Assembly (NCBI GenBank): GCA_017395545.1
Contig: JAFPUF010000131.1
Location: forward strand, 1-58,571
Direction of reading: 5' to 3'
Length of the DNA stretch: 58,571 bases
From: Treponema sp.
GTDB taxonomy: Bacteria > Spirochaetota > Spirochaetia > Treponematales > Treponemataceae
Below the pieces are notes generated by a model. It was not told the DNA's origin and did no database searches. It saw only the letters and a list, made by a program, of their open reading frames with translations. The stretch's first letter is position 1, and every line of letters begins with the position of its first letter. The position numbers and the translations under genes are program-made. Positions 41,267-50,563 of this stretch are shown here, piece by piece.

Positions 41267-42355
41267 ATGAGCAAAAGACTAAAAATCATCCTGCCGGTTT
41301 TCGTTCTTCTGGCAATTCTATATGTAATAATCGCAGCCCGCCCGCTTTCACCCGAAATTCAGTTTATCCCCGTATGGACAGTCGATCTTGAAGCATACAC
41401 AAAAAGTGATTCTCCGGATTTTTCACCTGAAGACTTTGAAAATGCGGTATCATTTAAAATGGGACAGACTCTCGGTTATTTTACGCCGGAAGGAAAAATT
41501 CTTTCCTACATCACCTTCCCTTACAAAGCAACAATTTCAGACGAATCATACACACTTTACGGAACCTCTTCCTATGAAATGCAGATTCTTTCTCCTTCAA
41601 GTAAAGAAATCGGGAAAATTCAGGCCACAGGTTTCCCCTACTTCACTCAGGACCGCAAATTCATCTTTTTGCCGGGAGGCTCTTCTTTTGCAAAACTTGA
41701 TGAAACAGGTAACCTCCAGTGGAAATACGAAGGCTTCAGTCCGATTACGGCATTCTCCTCTTCAAAAACAGGAACTGTCGCAGGTTTCGCAAATGGAACT
41801 GTACTCGGTTTTGACAACGAAGGCAACATCACGCATAACTACAATCCAGGCGGCTCAGCCTACGAGGTAATTTACGGAGCTGCAATCTCAGAAAGTTCCA
41901 GATTCATCGCAACGCTCTCAGGTCAGGACGGACAGAGATTCGTGATTTCAAAAAAAAGCGGCTCTGATTACGGCTCACACACGTCAATAGTCTTTTACAA
42001 ATCTATGGAGCAGGAAGTTAACCGTCAGGTCTTAATCAAATTCAGCAGGGACGAAAAAAAGGTTTTCTACAACAACGCCACAGGAATCGGCATCGTAAGT
42101 ACAAAAAATTTCAAAAACACAGAGATTCCTGTCAAAGGCAAAATTTTATCAATTCTCGAATCTGAAAACGGAAACGAAATTTTTGTCCTTAGCAAAGACC
42201 AAAACACTTACACTGTATCAACCATCGAATCATTCGATGCTTTCGGCGGTTCTTTCTCTTTCGATGCAGAAAGTGCATGCATCGCAGTCAAAGGGAATTC
42301 TCTGTTCGTTGGACGGGACGGGAAAATCTCACGGATAGACATAATCCACAGGTAG
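41267..42355 (+). CDS. Membrane-anchored WD40/PQQ-like beta-propeller protein
   Basis: A 362-residue protein with an N-terminal membrane anchor (about 6-25). The rest is repeated beta-strand units ending in phrases such as GNLQWKYEG, GTVLGFDNEGNI and SFDAFGGSFSF, consistent with a beta-propeller. The function is not known to me. It precedes a LytM-like protein gene by six bases and would be co-transcribed with it. The pair may monitor or organise the envelope. Translation starts eight bases after a -10 box without a ribosome binding site. Confidence 0.7.
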   Translation: MSKRLKIILPVFVLLAILYVIIAARPLSPEIQFIPVWTVDLEAYTKSDSPDFSPEDFENAVSFKMGQTLGYFTPEGKILSYITFPYKATISDESYTLYGTSSYEMQILSPSSKEIGKIQATGFPYFTQDRKFIFLPGGSSFAKLDETGNLQWKYEGFSPITAFSSSKTGTVAGFANGTVLGFDNEGNITHNYNPGGSAYEVIYGAAISESSRFIATLSGQDGQRFVISKKSGSDYGSHTSIVFYKSMEQEVNRQVLIKFSRDEKKVFYNNATGIGIVSTKNFKNTEIPVKGKILSILESENGNEIFVLSKDQNTYTVSTIESFDAFGGSFSFDAESACIAVKGNSLFVGRDGKISRIDIIHR

Positions 42356-42361
42356 GAAAAT

Positions 42362-43219
42362 ATGAAAAAACTGATTTTTGCTTCACTCGCAGTTCTAACT
42401 TTATCGGCACTGTTTGCATTCGACTGGCCACAAAACGAAATTCTTTCAGATTCTTTTTTCTCTTATTTTGCACAGCTCCGTGGCGGAACAATCGGCACTT
42501 CCTTAGTTTTTTCAGAAAGCAGGGAAGTCAAAGCCGCTGACAGCGGCAGGGTTCTCGCAGTCATCAGCGAACACGATGAGGATGAACTTTTTGAAAGCAC
42601 ACTCGGAAATGCCGTAATTCTCTCACACAAAAATGATTTGATTACAGTTTACGGAAACCTGGATTCAGAAAACACAGATTCCCTTTATGCAATGAAAGAT
42701 ATCGAAACGGGAACATCTTTCGGAACTACGGGAACTTCAAGCTGGCAGGAAGGAGAAGCCTGCCTTGAATTTCAGGTCCTGGACACAAAGAATCATACAT
42801 ATATAAATCCGCGCATACTTATGCCCAGAATCGGAAAAGAGTTGCCTCTCACAATAAAAGATGTAGTTGCAATCAGCAAAAAAGGCGTTTCTTACGATTT
42901 AGCAACAGTCAAAACAATGCCCTCTGGAGTTTACACGCTCTATCGCGAACGTCAGGAAACGGCCATGCCATATAAAACTACAGTTTATGTAAACGGCGCA
43001 ATTGCAGAAAGCCTCAGTTACGATACGCTCACCGAAAAAGACGGAAGAATCGCGGTCTCAGGGAAAAAGAATTACGACGTAAATACAGTTTACCCTGAAA
43101 ACGACAGACAATTTCTGGGAGAAATCACCCTCCCCAAAGGAAAAACACAGATTATGGTTGTTGCCGCAGACATTCTTGGAAAAGAAAAGCAGATAGTCTA
43201 CACAGCAGATGTAAGATAA
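42362..43219 (+). CDS. Degenerate LytM/M23-like envelope protein
   Basis: A 285-residue exported protein (signal peptide about 1-19, LSALFAF). Residues about 50-150 resemble a LytM/M23 peptidase domain (ADSGRVLAVISEHD, NAVILSHKNDLITVYGNLD, GTSSWQEGEACLEFQVLD). The zinc-binding His of the usual HxH motif is replaced in CLEFQV, and the AHL segment reads YGNL, so it should be catalytically inactive. EnvC and NlpD are inactive LytM proteins that activate amidases in division, which is a plausible model. TAGGA precedes the ATG. Confidence 0.72.
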   Translation: MKKLIFASLAVLTLSALFAFDWPQNEILSDSFFSYFAQLRGGTIGTSLVFSESREVKAADSGRVLAVISEHDEDELFESTLGNAVILSHKNDLITVYGNLDSENTDSLYAMKDIETGTSFGTTGTSSWQEGEACLEFQVLDTKNHTYINPRILMPRIGKELPLTIKDVVAISKKGVSYDLATVKTMPSGVYTLYRERQETAMPYKTTVYVNGAIAESLSYDTLTEKDGRIAVSGKKNYDVNTVYPENDRQFLGEITLPKGKTQIMVVAADILGKEKQIVYTADVR

Positions 43220-43258
43220 ATACAAAAAAAAATAACAATCAGCGCATCTTTGAAAAAA

Positions 43259-43304
43259 AAAGGCCTGTTCAGAAACTCTTTCAGTTTCCGGACAAGCTTT
43301 TTTT
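43259..43304 (+). terminator. Terminator of the propeller/LytM operon
   Basis: An imperfect 14-bp stem (GCCTGTTCAGAAAC with GTTTCCGGACAAGC) is followed by eight T. It stands about 40 bases after the operon stop. Confidence 0.75.
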
Positions 43305-43323
43305 TCAGCATTATCTGAACATT

Positions 43324-44100
43324 CTATTTTTTATCTTTCAGAATCAGAGAACGGAGCGCCTCAACAGCAACAGAAATCGCCGCTTCTGTATCGTGAGCCT
43401 GCTTATTCGGCAGGCCTTTTTTAGCCCTCTCCTGATTTGCGACAACCAAAAAACAGGAACCGACCCTTACCCGCAGGAACTGGCCAGCAATAAACAGAGC
43501 CGCACTCTCCATTTCACTCGCAAGACAGCCCATTCTGAGCCATGCCTGCCACTTGTTCTCAAGTTCATAACTAACCGGCATAATTTCCGGTTCATGCTGA
43601 CCGAAAAAAGAATCCTTGCACTGCACGACTCCCGTATGATTTATAACGCCAAGTTTTTGTGCAGCGTTCATCAAAGCGTTGACACACTCAATATTAGCGA
43701 CAGCAGGATATTCAATCGGAGCAAATTCACGGCTTGTACCTTCCATACGAACGGCACCAGTCGCAATTACAATATCCCCCCCAAGAACATCTTCCTGCAT
43801 TCCTCCGCAAGTTCCGACACGAATAAAAGTGTGGGCACCGCATTTTGCAAGTTCGTCAATTGCAATTGAAGCAGAAGGACCGCCAATTCCAGTTGAAGTT
43901 ACAGAAACAGGCACTCCTTCAAGAGTTCCTGTATATGTAGTATATTCGCGGACATCCGCAACAAGCCTGGCATTATCGAAATGCTCAGCAATTTTGGCGC
44001 ATCTTTTTGGATCGCCGGGTAAAATTACATATTTTCCAATATCATCAGGCCCAACTCCAGTATGATACTGTTTTCCAGAACCTTCTGTATAATCAACCAT
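43324..44100 (-). CDS. udp: Uridine phosphorylase
   Basis: A 258-residue nucleoside phosphorylase of the NP-1 family that splits uridine with phosphate. [15 protein letters not shown] holds the phosphate-binding Gly and Arg; [11 protein letters not shown] and the [12 protein letters not shown] segment with the ribose-binding Met-Glu follow. GGAGG precedes the ATG at 44100, preferred over 44169. It is divergent from ilvD. With deoD it indicates salvage of nucleosides. Confidence 0.93.
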   Translation of the reverse strand: MVDYTEGSGKQYHTGVGPDDIGKYVILPGDPKRCAKIAEHFDNARLVADVREYTTYTGTLEGVPVSVTSTGIGGPSASIAIDELAKCGAHTFIRVGTCGGMQEDVLGGDIVIATGAVRMEGTSREFAPIEYPAVANIECVNALMNAAQKLGVINHTGVVQCKDSFFGQHEPEIMPVSYELENKWQAWLRMGCLASEMESAALFIAGQFLRVRVGSCFLVVANQERAKKGLPNKQAHDTEAAISVAVEALRSLILKDKK

Positions 44101-44222
44101 ATTTTCCTCCTGATATGCTTTCTTTAAGTATACACTCAAAAAGTAAAAATCGCAAAATATAATTACCATTCAAAGAAAAATGAGGTTGCATAATATTCAA
44201 CAATCCTTTTCTTATATTTCAA

Positions 44223-44251
44223 TTTACGCAACTAAGAAATCTCGCTATAAT
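44223..44251 (+). promoter_or_regulatory. Promoter of ilvD
   Basis: TTTACG (44223-44228), a 17-bp spacer and TATAAT (44246-44251) precede ilvD. Here a normal leader follows, with GAGG at 44277-44280 and the ATG at 44287. Confidence 0.55.
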
Positions 44252-44286
44252 GTCGTTGATTAATTTCAATTAATTTGAGGTACATT

Positions 44287-45984
44287 ATGGCAAATACTAA
44301 AAAATCTGATAACGCAATCAAGGGAACGGCTCGGGCTCCACACCGCTCTCTTTTTTATGCTTCCGGCTACACAAACGAAGAATTGAACCAGCCTATGGTC
44401 GGAATTATCTGCGCAAAGAACGAGTTGATCCCGGGTCATATTGAGCTTGACCGCATCGCTGAGGCTGTAAAGGCCGGCGTCCGCATGGCTGGCGGAACTC
44501 CTGTCGAGTTCCCGGCTATCGGTGTTTGTGACGGGATTGCAATGGGTCACGAGGGAATGAAATACTCTCTCGTTACTCGTGAATTGATTGCAGACAGCGT
44601 TGAGTGCGTTGCCAAGGCTCATCAGTTTGACGCTCTCGTTATGATTCCGAACTGTGACAAAATAGTTCCGGGTATGCTTATGGCCGCTGCCCGCCTGGAC
44701 TTGCCGACCGTCTTTGTTTCAGGAGGACCTATGATGCCGGGTCACTTGCCTGGTCACGACGCTTCAAATCCTTATTCCGGAAAAAATCTTTCTTTGACTG
44801 ATATGTTCGAGGCTGTTGGAGGGCTAGCTGTCGGAAAAGTCACTGAAGAGCAGCTTTGCGAAATGGAGAATTATGCCTGCCCTGGCTGTGGTGCTTGTTC
44901 AGGTATGTTCACTGCAAACTCAATGAACTGCCTTACTGAGGTTCTTGGTCTCGGTCTTCCTGGAAACGGAACTATTCCTGCAGTAACAGGCCGCCGAATC
45001 CAGCTTGCTAAACATGCTGGTATGCAGGTTATGGAAATGTACAAACGGGGAATCACTGCCCGACAGATGATGACTGCCGAAAACTTCAAGAACGCTCTTG
45101 CGGCTGACATGGCTCTGGGATGCTCTTCAAACACAATGCTCCATGTTCCTGCCATCATGCACGAAGCAGGACTAGAGCTTGATCTTCACGAAGTAAACGA
45201 AATCTCTAACCGTACTCCGAACCTCTGCCACCTCGCTCCTGCAGGTCACACTTTCATGTGCGAGCTTGATGATGCGGGCGGAGTTCAGGCTGTTCTTGCA
45301 GAACTCGCAAAGAAAAACCTTATCAACACGAATCTTATCACGGCGACAGGAAAAACAATCGCTGAGAACATAAAGGGCGTACGAAACCGCAACCCGGAAA
45401 TCCTCAGACCAATCGAAAATCCGTTCTCGGACAACGGTGGTATCGCAATTCTGTTCGGAAACCTTGCACCAAACGGAACAGTCGTAAAGCGCTCTGCCTG
45501 TGCAAAAGAGCTTATGCTTCACACAGGTCCGGCACGAGTCTTCAATGATGAAAGCGAGGCAATGGAAGCAGTTCAGAAGGCACAGATTCACCCGGGCGAT
45601 GTTGTCGTAATCCGCTACGAAGGTCCGAAGGGCGGTCCTGGAATGCGAGAGATGCTCGCTGTAACTGCGGCATTGGCAGGTCAGGGTCTAGATAAGCAGG
45701 TTGCTTTGATTACAGACGGACGCTTCTCAGGAGCTACCCGTGGTGCTTCACTCGGTCACTGTTCACCAGAAGCTGCTGTCGGTGGTCCGATCGCTCTCGT
45801 TCAGGAAGGAGACAAAATCACCCTCGACATCAACAATTACAAGATTCACCTCGATGTAAGCGACGAAGAACTTGCAAAACGAAAGGCCGCATGGGTCGCA
45901 CCGGAGCCAAAAGTTAAGACTGGCTACCTCGCACGATATGCGAAATTAGTATCAAGTGCAGATAAAGGTGCAATCCTGCAGTAA
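44287..45984 (+). CDS. ilvD: Dihydroxy-acid dehydratase
   Basis: A 565-residue iron-sulfur dehydratase of branched-chain amino acid synthesis, which converts dihydroxy-isovalerate or -methylvalerate to the keto acids. The cluster cysteines are in [12 protein letters not shown] and [19 protein letters not shown], and [12 protein letters not shown] is also conserved. No other ilv gene is adjacent. GAGG is well spaced before the ATG at 44287; an in-frame TTG at 44275 is less likely. A small gene follows 100 bases downstream across a CACAGAG repeat. Confidence 0.96.
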   Translation: MANTKKSDNAIKGTARAPHRSLFYASGYTNEELNQPMVGIICAKNELIPGHIELDRIAEAVKAGVRMAGGTPVEFPAIGVCDGIAMGHEGMKYSLVTRELIADSVECVAKAHQFDALVMIPNCDKIVPGMLMAAARLDLPTVFVSGGPMMPGHLPGHDASNPYSGKNLSLTDMFEAVGGLAVGKVTEEQLCEMENYACPGCGACSGMFTANSMNCLTEVLGLGLPGNGTIPAVTGRRIQLAKHAGMQVMEMYKRGITARQMMTAENFKNALAADMALGCSSNTMLHVPAIMHEAGLELDLHEVNEISNRTPNLCHLAPAGHTFMCELDDAGGVQAVLAELAKKNLINTNLITATGKTIAENIKGVRNRNPEILRPIENPFSDNGGIAILFGNLAPNGTVVKRSACAKELMLHTGPARVFNDESEAMEAVQKAQIHPGDVVVIRYEGPKGGPGMREMLAVTAALAGQGLDKQVALITDGRFSGATRGASLGHCSPEAAVGGPIALVQEGDKITLDINNYKIHLDVSDEELAKRKAAWVAPEPKVKTGYLARYAKLVSSADKGAILQ

Positions 45985-45989
45985 ATCAC

Positions 45990-46070
45990 TTTCTCACAGA
46001 GGAATAGAGAACACAGAGAGATTTTTGAATATGGCAAAGCAATCCCTAAAACAAAACTCTGTGAGGAACT
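45990..46070. repeat. CACAGAG-type inverted repeat after ilvD
   Basis: TTCTCACAGAGGA on the left and CTCTGTGAGGAA on the right are complementary, and a further ACACAGAG word lies between them. The right arm ends about 15 bases before the next start codon. Confidence 0.6.
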
Positions 46071-46084
46071 TAAAAAGGAATTTT

Positions 46085-46249
46085 ATGACCGAAACTTTTA
46101 ACAACTGGACGGAATATGACGCCTGGCTCATTCAGCATTATGAGGAATTTGCGATGACTAAAGTCGAAGAGATTAACGGAAAAGTTGTCGTGGAATATAT
46201 GACTAAGGCTGACTGGGAAAAACAGGAAAGAGCCGCAGGACGAATGTAA
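46085..46249 (+). CDS. Small 54-residue protein of unknown function
   Basis: A 54-residue acidic protein with two Trp-containing segments (FNNWTEYDAWLIQHYEEF and TKADWEKQERAAGRM). No signal peptide or membrane segment is present, and I recognise no family. AAGGA precedes the ATG at 46085; the frame can be extended to 45956 inside ilvD, but that part is repeat DNA. It probably shares the ilvD transcript, which ends at a terminator 30 bases later. Confidence 0.6.
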   Translation: MTETFNNWTEYDAWLIQHYEEFAMTKVEEINGKVVVEYMTKADWEKQERAAGRM

Positions 46250-46275
46250 ATCAATTCTGCCTAAAAATTACAGAC

Positions 46276-46312
46276 AAAAAAAACCGCCCCGTAAGGAGCG
46301 GCTTTTTTTTTA
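46276..46312. terminator. Bidirectional terminator between ilvD unit and rpsD
   Basis: CCGCCCC and GGAGCGG pair with one mismatch around GTAA, with an A-run on the left and nine T on the right. It can end the ilvD unit rightward and rpsD leftward. Confidence 0.8.
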
Positions 46313-46354
46313 CGGCGGTCTGTCTTGTCAAAACAAGCAAACCACCATAATTTA

Positions 46355-46948
46355 CTACTTGCTGTAGTATTCGACGACCATCTGATCGTTAATCTGAACA
46401 GGAATTTCTGAGCGAAGTGGAAGACGAGCCAGTTTTCCAGAGAAATTGTCATCGTCGCGCTCGAGATAATCAAGCTTAGCTTTGTTGTTTGAAAGATAAG
46501 TTGATTTGAACTGCTCGCTTTTTCTCATTTTTTCAACCAGAGAAATTGTTGAGCCAACTTTTACAGCATATGAAGGAATGTTAATAACTTTTCCATCGAC
46601 TTCGATATGTTTGTGGCTGACCATCTGGCGTGCCATTCGGATTGAAGAGGCAAAACCAAGTCTGTAAACGAGATTATCAAGACGTGTCTCAAGAGAAACA
46701 AGGAGAGCAACGCCTGTCATTTCCTTTGATTTAGCAGCTTTTTCAAAATATCTTCTAAGCTGCTTCTCAAGGATGTTGTAGTAAGCCTTTACTTTCTGCT
46801 TTTCGATAAGGTGCAAAGCATAGTCAGAAGGTTTCTTGTTCTTTTTGAAAGCTGGTGCGCCAGCTCTGTCCATTGCCTTTGGGTGTCCTGATACGTTGAC
46901 ACCAAGTCGGCGGCATTCCTTAAAGCGAGGATTGCGTCGTGTAGCCAT
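46355..46948 (-). CDS. rpsD: 30S ribosomal protein S4
   Basis: A 197-residue S4. It has the basic N-terminal start (MATRRNPRFKECRRLGVNVSG) and the S4 RNA-binding domain (LETRLDNLVYRLGFASSIRMARQMVSHKHIEVDGK). It nucleates 30S body assembly. GGAG selects the ATG at 46948. It is a single-gene unit here, away from the alpha operon, as is common outside proteobacteria. Confidence 0.97.
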   Translation of the reverse strand: MATRRNPRFKECRRLGVNVSGHPKAMDRAGAPAFKKNKKPSDYALHLIEKQKVKAYYNILEKQLRRYFEKAAKSKEMTGVALLVSLETRLDNLVYRLGFASSIRMARQMVSHKHIEVDGKVINIPSYAVKVGSTISLVEKMRKSEQFKSTYLSNNKAKLDYLERDDDNFSGKLARLPLRSEIPVQINDQMVVEYYSK

Positions 46949-47113
46949 TTCGTGCTCCTGTTTTTTAATCAAGGCAGGTTATATGATATTAATCTCAAAC
47001 CAGTTGCTTGATTTTTCAAAGTCTTTGCCTGAGTCAAACTCAAACAGTGAAATGAATTATATCAATTCTAAAACAAAATATCAAGTATCCGCTTATGATT
47101 CTTCTTACAATTT

Positions 47114-49441
47114 CTACACTTTTAACAGATTTTTTTTCAAATTTTCCGCAAAATATTTTGCTACATTATCACTCGGTCTTCCAGTACACAGTTTCTTTAA
47201 GATTTCTAAAGATTTTTGTTTTTCCCCTCTTTTTAGTAAATCCATTGCCTGATTCCAGTAACTCACATAATTATAAAGTTTATCATCGTCATCGTTTCGG
47301 TCACCCATTACCTCAAAAAAGTCCGCTTCATTCAAATCGTTTTCTATCTCACAAAATGACAGTTTACGCAAAAGATAAGAGTCTGAGAAATAAACTGCAG
47401 CGTTTTCATTCATCACAACCCCATATGCGCCGATTTTTTTTGCCATATTTTTAAGGAAACCTGCTTTTTTAGCAGATTCGTCAAGAATTCTGCAGGATTT
47501 TTGCTTTTTATCACCAATGCAGCCAGATTTTACCTCTCCAGAATAGAGTCCAATATTAGATAGAACTTTTCTGTTATTATGATTTAAAATGAAAAATGAA
47601 GTGTACAAATCATCGCTCATACCATCAGGCTTCGGGGAAAGTGGATAATATGAAATTTCCTTATTAATTCTTTTTTCAACTTCCCTGATCATAAAAGAAC
47701 TTTTCAGGGCAGAAATATAATGCTCCTTATAATTAACCGGAGAACCAAAAATCGCAGTTATTTCAGAAATTGAATATGATTCCACAACTCCCTGCATATC
47801 CGTAATAATTTCTGCAATCTTATCAAAATAATAATTAAACAAAGAGACTAACTGACCTTCATTCAGTAAATTCTTAAGAATTGAAATATCCTGGATAGAC
47901 AGAGAAAGAATCGTGCTTTCATTATTATCACCGTAAACACTACCTTTTTCCGGATTTCTAAACACGTCTCTTACAAGCGAAGACGGGATCCGCTGTGTAA
48001 AAAGCGCAGCTATTTCAGATTTTTCACATGCATTCAAATAATATTTATTTATCCCAAGAACTATGGAAAGAGTAAGAACAGAGAAAAAAATCACAAAAAT
48101 ATCAGGCAGCACCCTGCAATATAAAAAAATCAAAACAAGAGCAGATGTTACCAGACCAAGAAAAAGAGCAGAAAAAACACAATACAGCGGCAGCTTCTTA
48201 ATTTTCAAGGAAAGTAAAATAAACAGCAGACATGAAAGTAATGCAATAAAAAAAGAAACTACCCCCGGCAATGCATTAATAAAATCATCAGAAAAAAGCA
48301 TGTTTGCAAGGACATAGCTTTCAAGGCATTCCGGGAATTTGTCGTCATACGGAGTTTTCACTAAACTGTTATGAATTTGAGAGACATTTGCAAAAACACA
48401 CAGTGCCTCCTGAATCTTTGCCGACAGACGGGCTCTCTCTGTCTCAATGTCATAAAAAATTTTTCTTGCCAAAGAAAAAGAATTTTTTATCAGGGATTTT
48501 TCAGACTCATTTTTAGCCATTTCAGTAAGTATTCGTTCCTGATTTCCTGACAAAAATGATGACATAAGAATATAAAACCTGTTCTTAAGATTTCTTCGTT
48601 CACTCAAGGAGTTTTCATTTCTCATCGAAAGTTCAAAAACTGAAAGGGGATTTTCTGTATTAACTTCTCCAAAGAATCCTCTTTTTTCAAGCAGAAGAAG
48701 ATATTTATAAAGATTTTTCTCGCTCAAAGACAAATAATACAATTCTGAAAATGAAATCTGGGGATATTTTTTATAAGATGAACGCGGATATACCATAAGA
48801 ACAGAACCATCTCTTCCACGGGGAATTTTAAGATTATCAATTATCAAGCCACCTTCAGAATCAGCAGGCTGAGTTAGCAGAATTTCGTCTGATGAGATTT
48901 TAAGCCTGACATTGCGTATTACTTCCAGCAATTGAGAAAAATATGAGTTTGCATAGTATTTTCCATCTTTCACACCTAAAAAAGAAAGTGAGTTTGAAAA
49001 TTCTGACTTAGGAATAAATCCACAATTAAGTTCCGGAGTTCTTTTATCAATTTCAGAATTTGCCACTCTTGAAAAAACAATTTTTGCATTAAACAAGGGC
49101 ATTTTTTTCTCATTTTCAATATTATTGTTTTCTTTATCAACGAAAGAATCTATTTCAACACCTTTTTTTTCAAATCCTAAATTACAAATCGAACCAATTG
49201 CCCCAAGTTCATATGCAAGTTCTTTTAATTCATTCATTTTTTCTTCAGAAAAAAAAGAATAACCAAACTTTTCAATATCTGATTCATCGACAGAAATCAT
49301 TAACAGAGGAACAGAATTATTTTTACCAGAAAGATTTTTTTGAAGAATCTGATAAAGTTTTTGATTTGCATTAGTAAAGAAAAAAAGACTGGCAAATCCG
49401 ACAGAAAAAACAAAAGCAAGAACAAGAAAAACTTTTTTCAT
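47114..49441 (-). CDS. CHASE2 sensor protein with degenerate adenylate cyclase-like domain
   Basis: A 775-residue membrane receptor. Helix 1 is near 3-22. An extracytoplasmic part (about 25-390) resembles CHASE2 (LLMISVDESDIEKFG, GSVLMVYPRSSYKKYPQISFSEL), and three hydrophobic helices follow at about 395-470. The C-terminal domain (about 504-690) has the class III cyclase outline, but key residues differ. The first metal Asp is kept (SIQDIS, D518). The second Asp site reads SYSISEITAIFG with Ser near 559, and the purine and transition-state residues are not conserved. It is probably a non-catalytic receptor or a regulator. It lies downstream of the che operon behind a terminator and has no ribosome binding site. 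Confidence 0.72.
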   Translation of the reverse strand: MKKVFLVLAFVFSVGFASLFFFTNANQKLYQILQKNLSGKNNSVPLLMISVDESDIEKFGYSFFSEEKMNELKELAYELGAIGSICNLGFEKKGVEIDSFVDKENNNIENEKKMPLFNAKIVFSRVANSEIDKRTPELNCGFIPKSEFSNSLSFLGVKDGKYYANSYFSQLLEVIRNVRLKISSDEILLTQPADSEGGLIIDNLKIPRGRDGSVLMVYPRSSYKKYPQISFSELYYLSLSEKNLYKYLLLLEKRGFFGEVNTENPLSVFELSMRNENSLSERRNLKNRFYILMSSFLSGNQERILTEMAKNESEKSLIKNSFSLARKIFYDIETERARLSAKIQEALCVFANVSQIHNSLVKTPYDDKFPECLESYVLANMLFSDDFINALPGVVSFFIALLSCLLFILLSLKIKKLPLYCVFSALFLGLVTSALVLIFLYCRVLPDIFVIFFSVLTLSIVLGINKYYLNACEKSEIAALFTQRIPSSLVRDVFRNPEKGSVYGDNNESTILSLSIQDISILKNLLNEGQLVSLFNYYFDKIAEIITDMQGVVESYSISEITAIFGSPVNYKEHYISALKSSFMIREVEKRINKEISYYPLSPKPDGMSDDLYTSFFILNHNNRKVLSNIGLYSGEVKSGCIGDKKQKSCRILDESAKKAGFLKNMAKKIGAYGVVMNENAAVYFSDSYLLRKLSFCEIENDLNEADFFEVMGDRNDDDDKLYNYVSYWNQAMDLLKRGEKQKSLEILKKLCTGRPSDNVAKYFAENLKKNLLKV

Positions 49442-49501
49442 GCTTAAATTTTCGGAAAGAAATCAATATCAGATTAACAGAGTTTATCAGCAAGGAGACA
49501 C

Positions 49502-49539
49502 AAAAAAAACGGAATGCAACATAATGCATTCCGTTTTTA
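49502..49539. terminator. Strong terminator of the che operon
   Basis: ACGGAATGCA (49509-49518) pairs perfectly with TGCATTCCGT (49525-49534), flanked by A-runs and T-runs, so it works on both strands. It stands nine bases after the cheY stop. Confidence 0.9.
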
Positions 49540-49547
49540 TGCAGGGA

Positions 49548-49982
49548 CTATTTAAGAGCTGCAGAAATTCGCTCAAGAACCTTTTTACGATCAAGCGGTT
49601 TTACGATATAGTTCTTTGCACCCAAAAGAAGTGATTTTTTAACCAGTTCCTCTTTACCAAGAGCTGATACCATAACAACGCGTGCATTTTTATCGAAAGC
49701 GACAATCTGCTCAAGTGCAGTAATTCCGTCCATACGAGGCATTGTAATATCCATAGTTACCAAGTCAATATTTGGACAAAGTTCCTTATACTTATCAACA
49801 CCATCTTTTCCGTCTACTGCAGTAGCAACAACCTCATAGCCTTCACTGGTCAGAATCTGACCGAGCTGTTTTGCGACGAACATTGAGTCATCAACTACAA
49901 GTACGCGGATTTTTGTTCCGTCAGCATTCATGCCCTCTGGCGGACGCTCATTGATTGAAGGAAAATCCTGTTTTGTTTTCAT
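49548..49982 (-). CDS. cheY: Chemotaxis response regulator CheY
   Basis: A 144-residue single receiver domain with a 25-residue N-terminal extension. Acidic pocket residues are D31 and D32 (VVDDSMF), the phosphoacceptor is D78 (TMDITMP), and the switch Ser (MVSALG) and Lys (IVKPLD) are present. Phosphorylated CheY binds FliM at the flagellar motor. AGGAG precedes the ATG. It is the last gene of the cheA-cheWR-cheX-cheY operon, 17 bases after cheX. Confidence 0.95.
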   Translation of the reverse strand: MKTKQDFPSINERPPEGMNADGTKIRVLVVDDSMFVAKQLGQILTSEGYEVVATAVDGKDGVDKYKELCPNIDLVTMDITMPRMDGITALEQIVAFDKNARVVMVSALGKEELVKKSLLLGAKNYIVKPLDRKKVLERISAALK

Positions 49983-49999
49983 TTTGGCACTCCTTATTA

Positions 50000-50485
50000 T
50001 TACATGCGTTCGCGAATTGCGACGTTAACTTCGATTTTTCCACATTCAGTGATAAGAGGAACAATGAGAGCCTCTACACTGTTTGTCTGACTACCACCCA
50101 AAGCGGCAATCTCCATTTTTTCACCAGCGAAAAGTGCTGGAGGTGTAAGGTCGAACTTGAAACCAAGTTCGTGCAATTTTGTGACAGCCTGTGCCGTGAT
50201 AAGGTTTGCGAGCTCGCTGATTGTAGCCTTTGCAAGATCATCAAACTTTGTCAATGTTTCGCCGTTCATCGCAGAAGCGATGTTCAAAGCTGTTTCGAAA
50301 GTCATATCAAAAAGAACTCGACCTTCGACATCACCGGCAAGACCGACGAGGGCAGCAACACCAATTACTGGCATAGCAGTGGATTTAAGATATAAATCAC
50401 CGCGTGTTACTGTAGCACCACCAAGCACTTCTTTCAAAATCTGATATGAAGTTTCTACGAATGGGTTAATGTACTCTACTCTCAT
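50000..50485 (-). CDS. cheX: CheY-P phosphatase CheX
   Basis: A 161-residue chemotaxis phosphatase. The catalytic pair is E91 and N94 in the SELANLI motif, which dephosphorylates CheY-P in the CheC/CheX/FliY family. CheX is the phosphatase used by spirochaetes in place of CheZ. AGGAG precedes the ATG. A 78-base A/T-rich gap with an imperfect TAGCATT/AATGCTA hairpin separates it from the upstream cheW-cheR gene, and may hold an internal promoter. Confidence 0.95.
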   Translation of the reverse strand: MRVEYINPFVETSYQILKEVLGGATVTRGDLYLKSTAMPVIGVAALVGLAGDVEGRVLFDMTFETALNIASAMNGETLTKFDDLAKATISELANLITAQAVTKLHELGFKFDLTPPALFAGEKMEIAALGGSQTNSVEALIVPLITECGKIEVNVAIRERM

Positions 50486-50563
50486 GAGTTTTTACTCCTG
50501 TTTATTTTATACTATTTATCAATATTTTAGCAATTCAATTTTAGCATTTTTTGAATGCTATAA

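Noticed and set aside
49442..49476. Leaderless promoter for the CHASE2 gene
   Set aside because: GAAAAT is six bases before the ATG, but it is a poor -10 and no -35 box fits; left out of the leaderless list.
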